The translations under genes and the position numbers were made by a program. Positions 10,884 to 19,277 of a stretch of 64,000 bases of DNA are shown here, piece after piece. This DNA is from Streptomyces xanthophaeus. Its GTDB lineage: Bacteria; Actinomycetota; Actinomycetes; Streptomycetales; Streptomycetaceae. The DNA lies in assembly GCF_000725805.1 (NCBI RefSeq), contig NZ_JOFT01000013.1:1-64000 (forward strand). Direction: 5' to 3'. The number at the start of each line of letters is the position of its first letter. Position 1 is the stretch's first letter. The notes beneath the pieces are model-generated. The model was not told the DNA's origin. It made no database searches and saw only the letters and a program-made list of their open reading frames with translations.

Positions 10884-13343
10884 ATGCGCGCCAGTGAGAG
10901 CAACCAGGACTATCCCTTCGCCGTCACGAACACGGCCGCGGCCCTGCTGGACGGTGCCGGGACGGTCGTCGCCTGGACACCGGCGGCCGAAGCCCTCCTG
11001 GAGCGCACGTCCACGGAAGTGTGCGGCCGCCACGTACGGGACCTCCTGGCGGATGCGGGCAGCTGGGAAGCGGTCCTGGCCCAGGCCCGGGGCAGGCAGC
11101 CGCGGCAGGAGGGGTGGGAGGGCCGGGCCACGCTGCGGCACGGCACGGGACGCGAGCTGGCGATCGGCTTCCGCGTCATCCCGCTGAACGACGGCGCGGG
11201 CGCGGACGCGGCCCGCTGCCTCGTCCTGGGGGCGCCCCTGGAGCTGGTCGCCCAGTGGCGGCAGGACCACGCCTTCACCCAGGAACTGTTCCTGCAGGGC
11301 CGGGTGGGGCTGGCCGTCTTCGACGCGGACCTGCGCCTGCTGCGGACGAACACGCACCTGCTGCCGTACACCGGGGTGCCCGTCGCGCTGAACGGCCGGC
11401 GCCTGGCCGACTTCCTGTGGGCCGAGGACGCGCGGATCATCGACGAGCGGCTGCGGGAGGTCATGCGCACCGGGACGCCTCTCGTCGGTTTCGAGACGAC
11501 CGTGCGCACCCTGGACGACCCGAGGGGCGGCCGGGTCGTGACCGTCCAGGCGTTCCGGCTCCAGGAGCCCGACGGAGATCCGATGGGTGTGGCGGCGGTG
11601 TTCACCGACGTCACGGACCACGAGCGGTCCCGTCGGCGCCTCGACCTGCTGTACCGGGCGACCGGGGCGCTGGGCGGTTCCCTGTCCGTCCCGCGCACGG
11701 TCGAGGACCTGGTCGAGGTCCTGGTGCCCACGTTCGGCGACTGCGCCGCGGTGGATCTCGCGGAGACCGTGCTGACCGGTGGTGAACCACCCGCCGACGG
11801 GCACCACGCACTGCCCCTGATCCGGATGGCCGTCGCCGGAGCGGAGGCGGACGCGCTGCGTACGGGTACGACCCACTTCACGGCGACGGAGGCGGGCATG
11901 CCGCTGCCCGTCGCGCCCGGTGCGCGGGAGTGCCAGGGCGAGCTGGTCACACGCCTCGGAACCCCGTCCGCGGGGTCAGGGGACGACGCGGCCCCGGAGT
12001 GGGCCACCGCCGTCCCGGGTGCGCATTCGGCCATGACGGCGCCGCTGTGCGCCCGCGGCATCATGTTCGGGAGGCTCACGCTCTGGCGCACGGGGGACGC
12101 GTCCCCGCTGGACGAGGAGGACCTGGCGCTCCTGGAGGAGGTCGCCGTCCGCGCGGCGGTCGCCGTGGACAACGCGCGGCGCTACACCAAGGAACGCCGT
12201 ACCGCGGTGGGCCTGCAGCGCAGCCTCCTGCCTCCGGCCACCTCGGAAAGGCCCGCACTGGAAGCCGCCGGCCTCTACCTGCCCGCCGATGCGGACAGCG
12301 GGGTGGGCGGCGACTGGTTCGACGTCATCCCGCTGTCGTCGGCCCGGGTCGCCCTGGTGGTCGGGGACGTCGCCGGTCACGGGCTGCACGCCACGGCCAT
12401 GATGGGGCGCCTGCGCAGCGCCGTACGGGCGATGGCGGACCTGGAACTGGAGCCCGAGGAGCTGCTGGCGCACGTGGACGACATGGTCCTGCAGGTCGTC
12501 GCCGAGGCCGAGAGCGAGGACCCGGAGGACGCCGACGCGGGCACTCCGGTGCCCAGCGGACCGGCCGGGGCCACCTGCCTGTACGCCGTCTACGACCCGG
12601 TCACCCGCAATTGCGTCATGGCCAGCGCCGGCCACCCGCCGCCGGCCGTGGTCGGCCCGGACGGAACGGTGGAGTACGTCGAGCTGAGCCCCGGCCCTCC
12701 CCTGGGGGTCGGTGGCTGGCCCTTCGAACCGGTCGAACGGAACCTGCCCCCGGGAAGCGTCCTCGTCCTGTACACCGACGGCCTCATCGAACGCGGTGAG
12801 GGGGACATCGACCAGGGCATGCGCGACCTGGCGGACCGGCTCGTACGGGCGGACGTGCTCGGCCGGCCGCTGCGTCAGGCCCGCCACGACATCGTGGAAG
12901 GCCTGCCGCCGGGCAGGCTGAGGGACGACGTCACGCTCCTGCTGGCCCGCACCCGGGTGGTGGAGGCCGGCTCCATCGCGACCTGGCAGCTCGATGCCGA
13001 CCCGGCGAACGTCGCCGACGCACGCCATCTCGTCCTGGCCCAGCTGACCGCCTGGGACCTCGACGAGCTCGCCTTCAGCACGGAGCTCATCGTCAGCGAG
13101 CTGGTCACCAATGCCATTCGCCACGCCGGTGGCCCGGTCCGGCTCCGGCTGATCCGGGCGGACACCCTGACCTGCGAGGTCTCGGACTCCAGCAACACGC
13201 AGCCGAGGATGAGGCGTGCCCGGAGCTCCGAGGAGGGCGGTCGCGGCCTGTACATCGTCGCCCAGCTCTCGCACCGCTGGGGCTGCCGCTACACCATGGG
13301 CGGCAAGACCGTCTGGTCCGAACAGAGCCTGCCCCTCGCCTGA
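10884..13343 (+). CDS. PAS-PAS-GAF SpoIIE-type serine phosphatase with C-terminal RsbW-like ATPase
   Basis: An 819-residue multi-domain regulator. Residues 10-110 and 125-250 are PAS-like (AALLDGAGTVVAWTPAAEALL; GLAVFDADLRLL), residues 255-435 are GAF-like, residues 445-670 are a PP2C/SpoIIE phosphatase with GVGGDWFDVIPL, VVGDVAGHGLHA and LYTDGLIERGEGD carrying the metal-binding aspartates, and residues 690-815 are a histidine-kinase-type ATPase domain (VSELVTNAIRHAGG, EEGGRGLYIVAQL) like anti-sigma kinases. The family acts in partner-switching control of sigma factors or antagonists. The sensed signal is unknown and no antagonist gene is adjacent. The ribosome site is weak (GAGATGGG); the start is chosen from the predicted domain boundary. 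Confidence 0.88.
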   Translation: MRASESNQDYPFAVTNTAAALLDGAGTVVAWTPAAEALLERTSTEVCGRHVRDLLADAGSWEAVLAQARGRQPRQEGWEGRATLRHGTGRELAIGFRVIPLNDGAGADAARCLVLGAPLELVAQWRQDHAFTQELFLQGRVGLAVFDADLRLLRTNTHLLPYTGVPVALNGRRLADFLWAEDARIIDERLREVMRTGTPLVGFETTVRTLDDPRGGRVVTVQAFRLQEPDGDPMGVAAVFTDVTDHERSRRRLDLLYRATGALGGSLSVPRTVEDLVEVLVPTFGDCAAVDLAETVLTGGEPPADGHHALPLIRMAVAGAEADALRTGTTHFTATEAGMPLPVAPGARECQGELVTRLGTPSAGSGDDAAPEWATAVPGAHSAMTAPLCARGIMFGRLTLWRTGDASPLDEEDLALLEEVAVRAAVAVDNARRYTKERRTAVGLQRSLLPPATSERPALEAAGLYLPADADSGVGGDWFDVIPLSSARVALVVGDVAGHGLHATAMMGRLRSAVRAMADLELEPEELLAHVDDMVLQVVAEAESEDPEDADAGTPVPSGPAGATCLYAVYDPVTRNCVMASAGHPPPAVVGPDGTVEYVELSPGPPLGVGGWPFEPVERNLPPGSVLVLYTDGLIERGEGDIDQGMRDLADRLVRADVLGRPLRQARHDIVEGLPPGRLRDDVTLLLARTRVVEAGSIATWQLDADPANVADARHLVLAQLTAWDLDELAFSTELIVSELVTNAIRHAGGPVRLRLIRADTLTCEVSDSSNTQPRMRRARSSEEGGRGLYIVAQLSHRWGCRYTMGGKTVWSEQSLPLA

Positions 13344-13382
13344 CCGTCCCCTGCGGTCGTTCCCGCGGTGCGGGCGGCGGCC

Positions 13383-13991
13383 TCACTGCCCGTCGGCCGG
13401 TCCCCGTCGCGTGCGGGTGTCGAGGATCCCGGCGATGAACTCGGCCAGCTGCTCGCGCAGTTGCTCACGGGGCACGCCCTTGTCGCCCGCCAGATAGGCG
13501 ACGAGGTCGGCCCGGGTGGCGGCGAGCAGGGCGTGGGCGGTGAAGTCCGTGCCGGCCGGGCCCGGGATCTGGTCCAGCAGGTCCCGGAGCAGGGTGTGCC
13601 ACCGCTCGTAGTGCGCGGTCCGGTAGGGACTGTCCGCGCCCGTCCCCTCCAGGGCCAGGGCGAGGTGGCGGTTGTCGAGTTTGAAGCACAGGACGGCGTC
13701 CAGCAGGGCGGGCACGCGCTGGAGCGGGGCCGTGGCGGGCCCCAGCGGTGGCGGACCGTCCTCGACGGCGTTCCTGATCGGTTCCAGCCGCGCCTCGTAC
13801 AGCGCGCCGATCAGCCCGGTCCGGTCCCCGAAGGCCCGGAAGAGCGTCCCCTTGCCGACGCCGGCCGCTGCCGCGATGTCGGCCATGGTCACGTCCCCGG
13901 GGCTCGGGCAGTGGGCGAACAGCTCATCGGCGGCGGCGAAGACGGCTGCCCGGTTACGGGCCGCGTCCTTGCGTGGGCTGCGTTCGGGCAT
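13383..13991 (-). CDS. TetR family transcriptional repressor
   Basis: A 202-residue regulator with GGAGG six bases before its ATG. Residues 12-60 form the TetR DNA-binding region (AAVFAAADELFAHC, then the recognition helix part VTMADIAAAAGVGKGTLFRAFGD), and residues 75-190 form a ligand-binding helical domain with LLDQIPGPAG and AHALLAATRADLVAYL. It is divergent from a NmrA-like oxidoreductase and a short coupled frame. Two near-identical palindromes in the shared promoter are probable binding sites, so it likely represses both directions until a small molecule binds. Confidence 0.93.
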   Translation of the reverse strand: MPERSPRKDAARNRAAVFAAADELFAHCPSPGDVTMADIAAAAGVGKGTLFRAFGDRTGLIGALYEARLEPIRNAVEDGPPPLGPATAPLQRVPALLDAVLCFKLDNRHLALALEGTGADSPYRTAHYERWHTLLRDLLDQIPGPAGTDFTAHALLAATRADLVAYLAGDKGVPREQLREQLAEFIAGILDTRTRRGPADGQ

Positions 13992-14013
13992 CGAGATCCT
14001 CCGTTTGCGATCC

Positions 14014-14058
14014 GGACCGGCGGTCCGTATCGTTCACGAAGAAGCGGACCGCTGGTCC
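14014..14058. promoter_or_regulatory. Twin TetR operators
   Basis: GGACCGGCGGTCC at 14014-14026 and GGACCGCTGGTCC at 14046-14058 are 13-base palindromes, each followed by GTATCGT. Their starts are 32 bases apart, close to three helical turns, between the TetR start (13991) and the short forward frame (14083). This fits cooperative binding of two dimers on one DNA face. Seen directly in sequence; binding by the neighbouring TetR is inferred. Confidence 0.8.
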
Positions 14059-14082
14059 GTATCGTACGGGACGGAGTGCCTC

Positions 14083-14202
14083 ATGCCCGCAACCACCTCA
14101 CCGGCGGATCCGTACCGCCCCAGTCCGCGCCTGCGCGACTACCGGAACGCCCTCGCCGTCGAGGCGTCCGGGATCGACTTCACGGGGAGCAGCGCCCGAT
14201 GA
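14083..14202 (+). CDS. 39-residue protein coupled to NmrA-like oxidoreductase
   Basis: A short frame (MPATTSPADPYRPSPRLRDY to DFTGSSAR) begins at ATG 14083 with GGAG eight bases upstream and overlaps the following ATG by four bases (ATGA). It sits just downstream of the twin operators and would be the first gene of the repressed unit. It has no membrane segment or recognised domain. It may be a real small protein, or a leftover N-terminus that now serves to couple translation. Confidence 0.5.
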   Translation: MPATTSPADPYRPSPRLRDYRNALAVEASGIDFTGSSAR

Positions 14203-15044
14203 CCCTCACCCCGGCCGTCCTCGTCACGGGCGCCACCGGCACCACCGGCAGCCGGACCGCCGCGCAGCTGATCGCCGCGGGCCACCGCGTCAAGGCCGCC
14301 GGACGCCGGGCCACCCCGTTCCCGGGGGCGGAGCCGGTCCGCTTCGACTGGTACGAAGGCGCCACCTTCGGCGCCGCCCTCGACGGAGTGGACCGTGCCT
14401 ACCTCGTCCCGCCCGTCGGCGACCCCGATCCGGCCGCGGTCATGATGCCCTTCCTCCGGGAGGCCCGCGCCGCCGGAGTGCGTCGCGTCGTCCTCCTCAG
14501 CTCTTCGGCGATCCCTGCGGGCGGCCCGGCGGTCGGGGAGGTCCACCGGGCGCTGCCGGGCCTGTTCGACGAGTGGGCGGTCCTGAGGCCTTCCTGGTTC
14601 ATGCAGAACTTCACCGGCGAGCACGCCCACGCCGACAGCATCCGCGAGGAGGGGGTCATCCGGACGGCAGCCGGGTCCGGCCGGGTCGGATTCGTCGACG
14701 CCGACGACATCGCCGCCGTCGCCGTGCACGCCCTGGCGGCCGACCGGGCGCCCGGCACCGACCTGGTCCTGACCGGGCCGCAGGCCCTCGGCCACGACGA
14801 CATCGCCGCGATCCTCACCCAGGTCAACGGCCGCCCCGTGGTCCACCGGCACCTGACCTACGAGGAGCTGCGCGACCGCCTGGCCGCAGCGATACCGCAG
14901 GAGTTCGCGGCCATGCTGGCCGCCATGGACCGCGCCATCGCAGACGGAGCCGAGGACCGCACCACGGACACCGTCCGCCGCCTCACCGGCCGCCCGCCGA
15001 ACCCCTTCCGGGTGGTGGCGGAGCGGGAACTGCGCACGGGTTGA
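14199..15044 (+). CDS. NmrA-like NAD(P)-binding oxidoreductase (atypical SDR)
   Basis: A 281-residue protein with an N-terminal Rossmann motif VLVTGATGTTGSRTA (residues 7-21), VRRVVLLSSSA at the usual fourth strand, and LRPSWFMQNF, TAAGSGRVGFVDADDIAAVAVHAL and VVHRHLTYEELRD typical of NmrA/NAD(P)H azoreductase-like SDRs. These bind NAD(P)(H) and act as redox sensors or reductases of quinones; the catalytic Tyr-Lys pair of classical SDRs is not evident. GGGGAG nine bases upstream supports the start. Control by the divergent TetR gene is probable; such pairs often respond to electrophiles. Confidence 0.88.
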   Translation: MTLTPAVLVTGATGTTGSRTAAQLIAAGHRVKAAGRRATPFPGAEPVRFDWYEGATFGAALDGVDRAYLVPPVGDPDPAAVMMPFLREARAAGVRRVVLLSSSAIPAGGPAVGEVHRALPGLFDEWAVLRPSWFMQNFTGEHAHADSIREEGVIRTAAGSGRVGFVDADDIAAVAVHALAADRAPGTDLVLTGPQALGHDDIAAILTQVNGRPVVHRHLTYEELRDRLAAAIPQEFAAMLAAMDRAIADGAEDRTTDTVRRLTGRPPNPFRVVAERELRTG

Positions 15045-15063
15045 TTCCCGCACCCTCCCTGCC

Positions 15064-15079
15064 CCCGCCCCACGGCGGG
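15064..15079. terminator. Short GC hairpin between converging genes
   Basis: CCCGCC and GGCGGG pair around a CCAC loop in the 59-base gap between the NmrA-like stop and the GAF-ANTAR stop. There is no T tract. It may terminate transcription from either side, but the six-base stem is short. Confidence 0.4.
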
Positions 15080-15103
15080 CGCCCCGGCCACGGCGCGGCT
15101 CCG

Positions 15104-15832
15104 TCAGGTGCGGTCCATGGTCTCGGTGTCGAAGGCGCCCGAGGTGATCTGCGCGGCGAGCTCGGAGAGCTTGATCCGGTTGCTGCGGGCGTGGCGGCGC
15201 AGTGCGGTGAAGGCGGTGTCGGGGTCGGTCTGCCAGCGCTCCGCCAGGACGCCCTTCGCCTGTTCGATGGTGATGCGGCTGTTCAGCGCCGCTTCCAGCT
15301 GCTGGCGCTCGACGGCATGCCGGTCGATGGTGCGCTGCTGGAGGATGGCGATGGTGGCGACGTCGGCCAGCGCCTGGGCGAGGCGCACGTCGGCGGGGGT
15401 GAGGGTCCGGGTGTTCCGGTGGAAGAGGTTGAGCGCGCCGATGACCTGCTGGCGCAGGCTCATGGGCAGGGCGTGGGTGGTGGCGAAGCCGGCCTCGCGG
15501 GCGGCGGCGGCGAACGCGGGGAACCCGACGGTGGCCGCAGGGGTGTTGAGGTCGACGTTGAGCCAGGTGTGTCCGGTGCGGTGGCATTCGACGCAGGGGC
15601 CCTCGTCGTGCTGGAGGGCGAAGAGTTCCAGCAGCCGTGTGTGCTCGTCGGAAGCGGCGATGAGCTGGAGGGTGTCGCTGTGGTCGACGAGCATGACGCC
15701 GACGGCGGAGACATCGAGGAGCTCGACGCAGCGTTCGCACAGCCGTTGCAGGAAGTCGATCAGGTCGTAGTCGTCGAGCATCGTGTCGACGGCTTCGACG
15801 ACTACTTCCAGAACACGGGTCTCGCGGTTCAT
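15104..15832 (-). CDS. GAF-ANTAR domain transcription antitermination regulator
   Basis: A 242-residue protein; its ATG follows AAGGAG by eight bases. Residues 5-165 form a GAF domain (SAVGVMLVDHSDTLQLIAAS, DEGPCVECHRTGH) and residues 175-235 an ANTAR RNA-binding domain (ITIEQAKGVLAERW, then AFTALRRHARS). ANTAR proteins bind paired hairpins in nascent RNA and prevent termination; the GAF domain presumably senses a ligand or redox state. It lies five bases downstream of a second GAF-ANTAR gene and is probably co-transcribed with it. Confidence 0.9.
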   Translation of the reverse strand: MNRETRVLEVVVEAVDTMLDDYDLIDFLQRLCERCVELLDVSAVGVMLVDHSDTLQLIAASDEHTRLLELFALQHDEGPCVECHRTGHTWLNVDLNTPAATVGFPAFAAAAREAGFATTHALPMSLRQQVIGALNLFHRNTRTLTPADVRLAQALADVATIAILQQRTIDRHAVERQQLEAALNSRITIEQAKGVLAERWQTDPDTAFTALRRHARSNRIKLSELAAQITSGAFDTETMDRT

Positions 15833-15837
15833 GGCCT

Positions 15838-16569
15838 TCACTCCTTCGTTCGGCCAGATGCGTCCGGCTCCGGTTGTTCTCTGAAATGCACCCGCCTGGC
15901 CACCACGTCCGCGGCGACGTCTGCGACGGGGCGGGCGTGGCGGTAGGAGTAGGCGCGCAGGAGCAGCAGGGCCTGGGCGAGGGTGACGCCGGCCTGCACA
16001 CTGATCATGCCGGTGGCCTGGTGCACGGCCGCCCGGTGGAAGTTCGGGTGTTCCTCCCCAGAGGCGGACTCCTGCGCCGTGGGCGTCTTGTCGAGGATGA
16101 CGGCGAGCATGGCGGCGGCCAGGAGGCGGGCGTCCAGGAGGGCCGGGGCCGTCACGGGTCCGGGAACGGCGCGCTGGAAGGTCACGGTCCCCAGGCACGC
16201 CCCACCCAGGTGCAGGGGCATGCAGAACACGGCCCGTACTCCGAGGGCGACGGCTTCGGCCAGCAGCACCGGCCAGCGGTCCGCGGCCACGCTGTGCAGC
16301 TCGGGCTCGGTCACGGCGGTGAGGCGGGCGGCGGCGTCCCAGGCGGGTCCCTGCCCGAGGGTGAACTGCAGGTCCTCGAACGCGGCGCTGACCCCGGGTG
16401 AGCACCAGACCAGCTCACTGAAGCCCTGCGCCGTGGTCAGGGACACGGCGACACCGTCGAAACCCAGCACGACCGCGCACTGGGCCGGGTCTCCGCCGAA
16501 GAAGTCCGCGCTGCCCGTCCCGGGGCGCAGATCGGCGAGGACTTGCCCCATCCCCGAACTGCTCATCAT
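15838..16569 (-). CDS. GAF-ANTAR domain regulator (first gene of pair)
   Basis: A 243-residue protein with GGAGG eight bases before MMSSSGMGQ. The GAF region (about 20-155: GVAVSLTTAQGFSELVWCS, FTLGQGPAWDAA, VFCMPLHLGG) contains a surface-Cys rich profile, and the C-terminal 60 residues are ANTAR-like (HRAAVHQATGMISVQ, LLLLRAYSYRHARP). The ribosome site of the downstream gene lies near its 3' end, so the two are coupled. Having two related regulators side by side suggests hetero-oligomers or response to different cues; this is inference. Confidence 0.88.
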   Translation of the reverse strand: MMSSSGMGQVLADLRPGTGSADFFGGDPAQCAVVLGFDGVAVSLTTAQGFSELVWCSPGVSAAFEDLQFTLGQGPAWDAAARLTAVTEPELHSVAADRWPVLLAEAVALGVRAVFCMPLHLGGACLGTVTFQRAVPGPVTAPALLDARLLAAAMLAVILDKTPTAQESASGEEHPNFHRAAVHQATGMISVQAGVTLAQALLLLRAYSYRHARPVADVAADVVARRVHFREQPEPDASGRTKE

Positions 16570-16952
16570 GCGCCTCACCTCCCCGCCCCGGCTCGCAGGC
16601 CGCGAGGTTGTCTCCAGCCTAGACCTGCCTGGTGCCCCCGCAGGCCATTTCAGCCCGCCGGCCGGCTCCGCGGGCCGGTCGTCGCGGTCCGGGAACAGAG
16701 GGGAAACGTCACTGCACAAGCATTCGGGTGAATGCGCTGCGTCACGCGGGCGAGCGGGCGGTGACGTTCGTCATCATGGGGTCCGGCTCGCCGTCTCGGG
16801 GGCCGGCGCCCTGCCTGTCCGTGTGTCCTGCACGGCTTTTCGGCGCCGGTGGGAGGTGTTGTCGCCGTCGTATGTGGTCACCCAGACCTCGTGACCACGT
16901 CCGGTGCCGTACCCCCGAGCCCCTCTCCCCCCAAGGCCCCGTCACCGTCCGG

Positions 16953-18656
16953 TCAGGGCAGGTGCGCGCCGATGTAGCCGATGTGGATCTGTCCGGTGCG
17001 CCCGCTGGTGTCGTCGTAGAGGTGGAGGCGCGGGGCCGGAGGGCGGCCGGAGCCGATGCGGACGTGCTCGCCCATGAAGACCTGCCCCGCGGGGTGGATG
17101 GTGCGGGGTACGGGGAAGTAGCGGGCCTCGCGCGGGCGGGCACTGGCCATCAGGCGTTCCGACTCCCCGGGGGCGTGGCGGGTGGCGGGGAAGAGCGTGG
17201 CGGCGGCGGGCCAGCGCAGGTAGGCGGCGAGGTGGGGCAGCAGCCGCGGACCGTGTTCGGCCTTCGCCGCGGCATAGCTCTCCAGGGTCTCCAAGGTCTG
17301 CCAGGTCCGGCGGATCCAGACCGGCTCGTGGGGGTGGCCGCGCAGGGGGCGGATGGTTTCGGTGATGTCTGCCAGGAGGAGCCGGGCGAACGAATGGCGT
17401 GCCTGGTCGGCGAGTTCCTCCCAACCGGACGGCACGGGCGCTCTCTGCGCGGGGACGGGGACGCGGTGGGGCGTGGCGGTCAGCTGTGCCCGCAGGCGGA
17501 GGATCTCCTCGGTCTGCGCGTCGAGGAGCTCCTCTGCTGCCTCCACGTCCTGCTCGGAGGCCTCGCGGCGTTCGTCGGCGGCGCGTACGGCGACCAACAG
17601 GGCGCCGGAGCCGACCGATTCGGCGAGGGCGGCCAGCCGCGTCTGCACGTCCCGGAGCTGTTCGACCGCCGCGCGCTCGCGGTCCTCGGCCTCGCGGGCG
17701 GCCTTCAGCGCGTCGTCGAGCGCGGCCTTGCGGGTGTCCGCCAGGGCCCGTTGGCCGGCGTACTGCGCGGTGAGGGCACCCATGCACAGCCGTTGGTCCG
17801 CCAGGGCTGCCAGGACGCGGTCCAGGCGTTCGCGTTCGGATTCCAGGGGCCAGGCGTCGCGCAGTCCGTGGAGCCGGTCGAGGAAGCGGCCGGTCGCGGG
17901 CCAGGGCTCGTCCGCGTAGCGGACGACGGCGTCGAGGAGCGGTGCGCGACCGCGGACCGGGTGCCCTTTGACGGTGAGGGCTTCGGGGCGGATCCCGGTC
18001 CGGGGCGGCCGGGAGGGCAGGATGAGGGCGCCACCCGGGGGCAGTTGCACGCCGGTCGGTCGCAGGAAACGGTTCACGGCGTGGCGCTGCGCGCCGAAGA
18101 CCCGGTACTCCAGGACGCGGCCCGTCAGCCCGGGAGGCAGCCCTTCCAGCACGGGGGTGTCCGAGTAGGTGGTGGCGTCGTCGTGGACGAGGACGGTGAT
18201 CGAACAGGGGCTCGCGGTGGTATCCCGCAACCAGTCGCGCATCGCGGCCGTCGTGGGCACCCGGTTGGGATGGCCGAAGCGGCCCGCGGTGGACTGGTCG
18301 CAGACGTCCCACAGCAGCGTCGGGGGCGCGAACAGCGCCAGGGGCGAGGGCCACGACCAGTCCCAGGGCCGGCTCGCCTCGGCTACCAACCGGTAGCGGC
18401 ATGCGCCCTGTTCCGCAACCTCGCGCACGGCCAGGTGAACCCGTACGGATGCGTCGGCGGCGGCCGGCCACCGGATGTGGAAGTCGGTGCTCTCCTCCTC
18501 GGCGGGGACACGGGGGAGGAAGTCCTCGACGGTCCCGGCCGCCTTCAGCGCATCGAGCCGGCCGTGGACCAGCGAGGCGGCTGCCGTTCCCACGAACCAG
18601 CCGCTGCAGGCCCAGACCGTCGGGGGCAGGGTGACGGGCCTCGGGGTACCGGTCAC
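16953..18656 (-). CDS. Unrecognised 567-residue protein with central coiled coil
   Basis: I do not recognise the family with confidence. The GTG start at 18656 (VTGTPRPVTLPPTVWACSG) overlaps the stop of the repeat peptide gene by four bases (GTGA). Residues 1-250 are a globular alpha/beta-like region with SITVLVHDDATTYSDTP and VQLPPGGALILPSRPP; residues 290-400 are rich in Ala, Glu, Arg and Leu and predicted coiled coil (KAAREAEDRERAAVEQL, EQDVEAAEELLDAQTEE); residues 420-567 are a second globular region ending in HLYDDTSGRTGQIHIGYIG. No signal peptide or membrane segment is seen. The YDDTSG...GYIG end may be a module shared with other actinobacterial proteins. It may be structural or a defence/effector protein; I assign no function. 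Confidence 0.8.
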   Translation of the reverse strand: MTGTPRPVTLPPTVWACSGWFVGTAAASLVHGRLDALKAAGTVEDFLPRVPAEEESTDFHIRWPAAADASVRVHLAVREVAEQGACRYRLVAEASRPWDWSWPSPLALFAPPTLLWDVCDQSTAGRFGHPNRVPTTAAMRDWLRDTTASPCSITVLVHDDATTYSDTPVLEGLPPGLTGRVLEYRVFGAQRHAVNRFLRPTGVQLPPGGALILPSRPPRTGIRPEALTVKGHPVRGRAPLLDAVVRYADEPWPATGRFLDRLHGLRDAWPLESERERLDRVLAALADQRLCMGALTAQYAGQRALADTRKAALDDALKAAREAEDRERAAVEQLRDVQTRLAALAESVGSGALLVAVRAADERREASEQDVEAAEELLDAQTEEILRLRAQLTATPHRVPVPAQRAPVPSGWEELADQARHSFARLLLADITETIRPLRGHPHEPVWIRRTWQTLETLESYAAAKAEHGPRLLPHLAAYLRWPAAATLFPATRHAPGESERLMASARPREARYFPVPRTIHPAGQVFMGEHVRIGSGRPPAPRLHLYDDTSGRTGQIHIGYIGAHLP

Positions 18657-18778
18657 GTCCTGATGCCTTGGCGGACGGCGCCGGTGCCGGTGCCGGTGCC
18701 GGTGCCGGTGCCGGTGCCGGTGCCGATCACCGAAGCGGCGAGGGCGATCCACCGCACTCGCGGAACGGAACGGGACAC
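18653..18778 (-). CDS. 41-residue peptide with Gly-Thr repeat, coupled to downstream gene
   Basis: A GTG start at 18778 with AGGAG six bases upstream opens VSRSVPRVRWIALAASVI, then seven Gly-Thr pairs and AVRQGIRT, ending at TGA inside the next GTG. Its first half is basic then hydrophobic and could associate with the membrane. The Gly-Thr part is encoded by an exact hexanucleotide tandem repeat, so length changes would keep the frame. The strong ribosome site and stop/start overlap argue that it is translated and delivers ribosomes to the 567-residue gene. Confidence 0.6.
   Translation of the reverse strand: MSRSVPRVRWIALAASVIGTGTGTGTGTGTGTGAVRQGIRT
18681..18724. repeat. Perfect hexanucleotide tandem repeat CCGGTG
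   Basis: CCGGTG is repeated 7.3 times without a mismatch. It encodes the Gly-Thr run of the 41-residue peptide on the minus strand. Perfect short repeats of this kind are prone to slippage; units of six keep the reading frame. Confidence 0.95.
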
Positions 18779-19277
18779 AGGATTCTCCTCATGGGTCGGC
18801 TCACACCGCAGCAGGCCGGCTGCCCGGGGGCATGACGGTTCTGTCGCCGGGCCCGGAAGCGGCCCGGCGATTCGGCAGGACGTGATGGACAGCCCGCGCG
18901 GCGGGTGACGGTCAAGGGTGAGGAGCGAACAGGGCCGGCCGACCACGGGGGCTGGGTCATCGGCGCGGGACTCCGGGGCCACGGGGGCAGGGTGGCGGGG
19001 AGAGTCAGCGGTCACGGGGGCTGGGTGACCACGGGCGGCCGGCGCAGTGACTCGCGGTCATCGCCGTGACCCGTACGGGAGGCACGGGCAGACGGTGTTC
19101 GCGAGCCGACGGAAGGCCGGCCGGTCCCATTGTGACAAGGAGGTTCCGTCGGCGCGAACACGAAGCCGCGCATTCACCCGACCGGGCGTGCGGAGCGGTC
19201 ACCTCGACGGACCGCACCGGCCGACCGATGGGAACGGGCTGATGAACTCCGCTTCTGCGTACGGCAGTTTGACGGCG
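18779..19277. other. Intergenic region upstream of repeat-peptide operon
   Basis: About 500 bases between the DUF2252 stop and the repeat-peptide start, both minus strand. It must hold the promoter for the peptide/coiled-coil pair. Frames across it are compositionally biased shadows; I see no conserved protein, hairpin or recognisable promoter box. Confidence 0.4.

Noticed and set aside
18681..18724. CRISPR or origin-type iteron
   Set aside because: Units are six bases, contiguous, without spacers, and lie in a coding frame.
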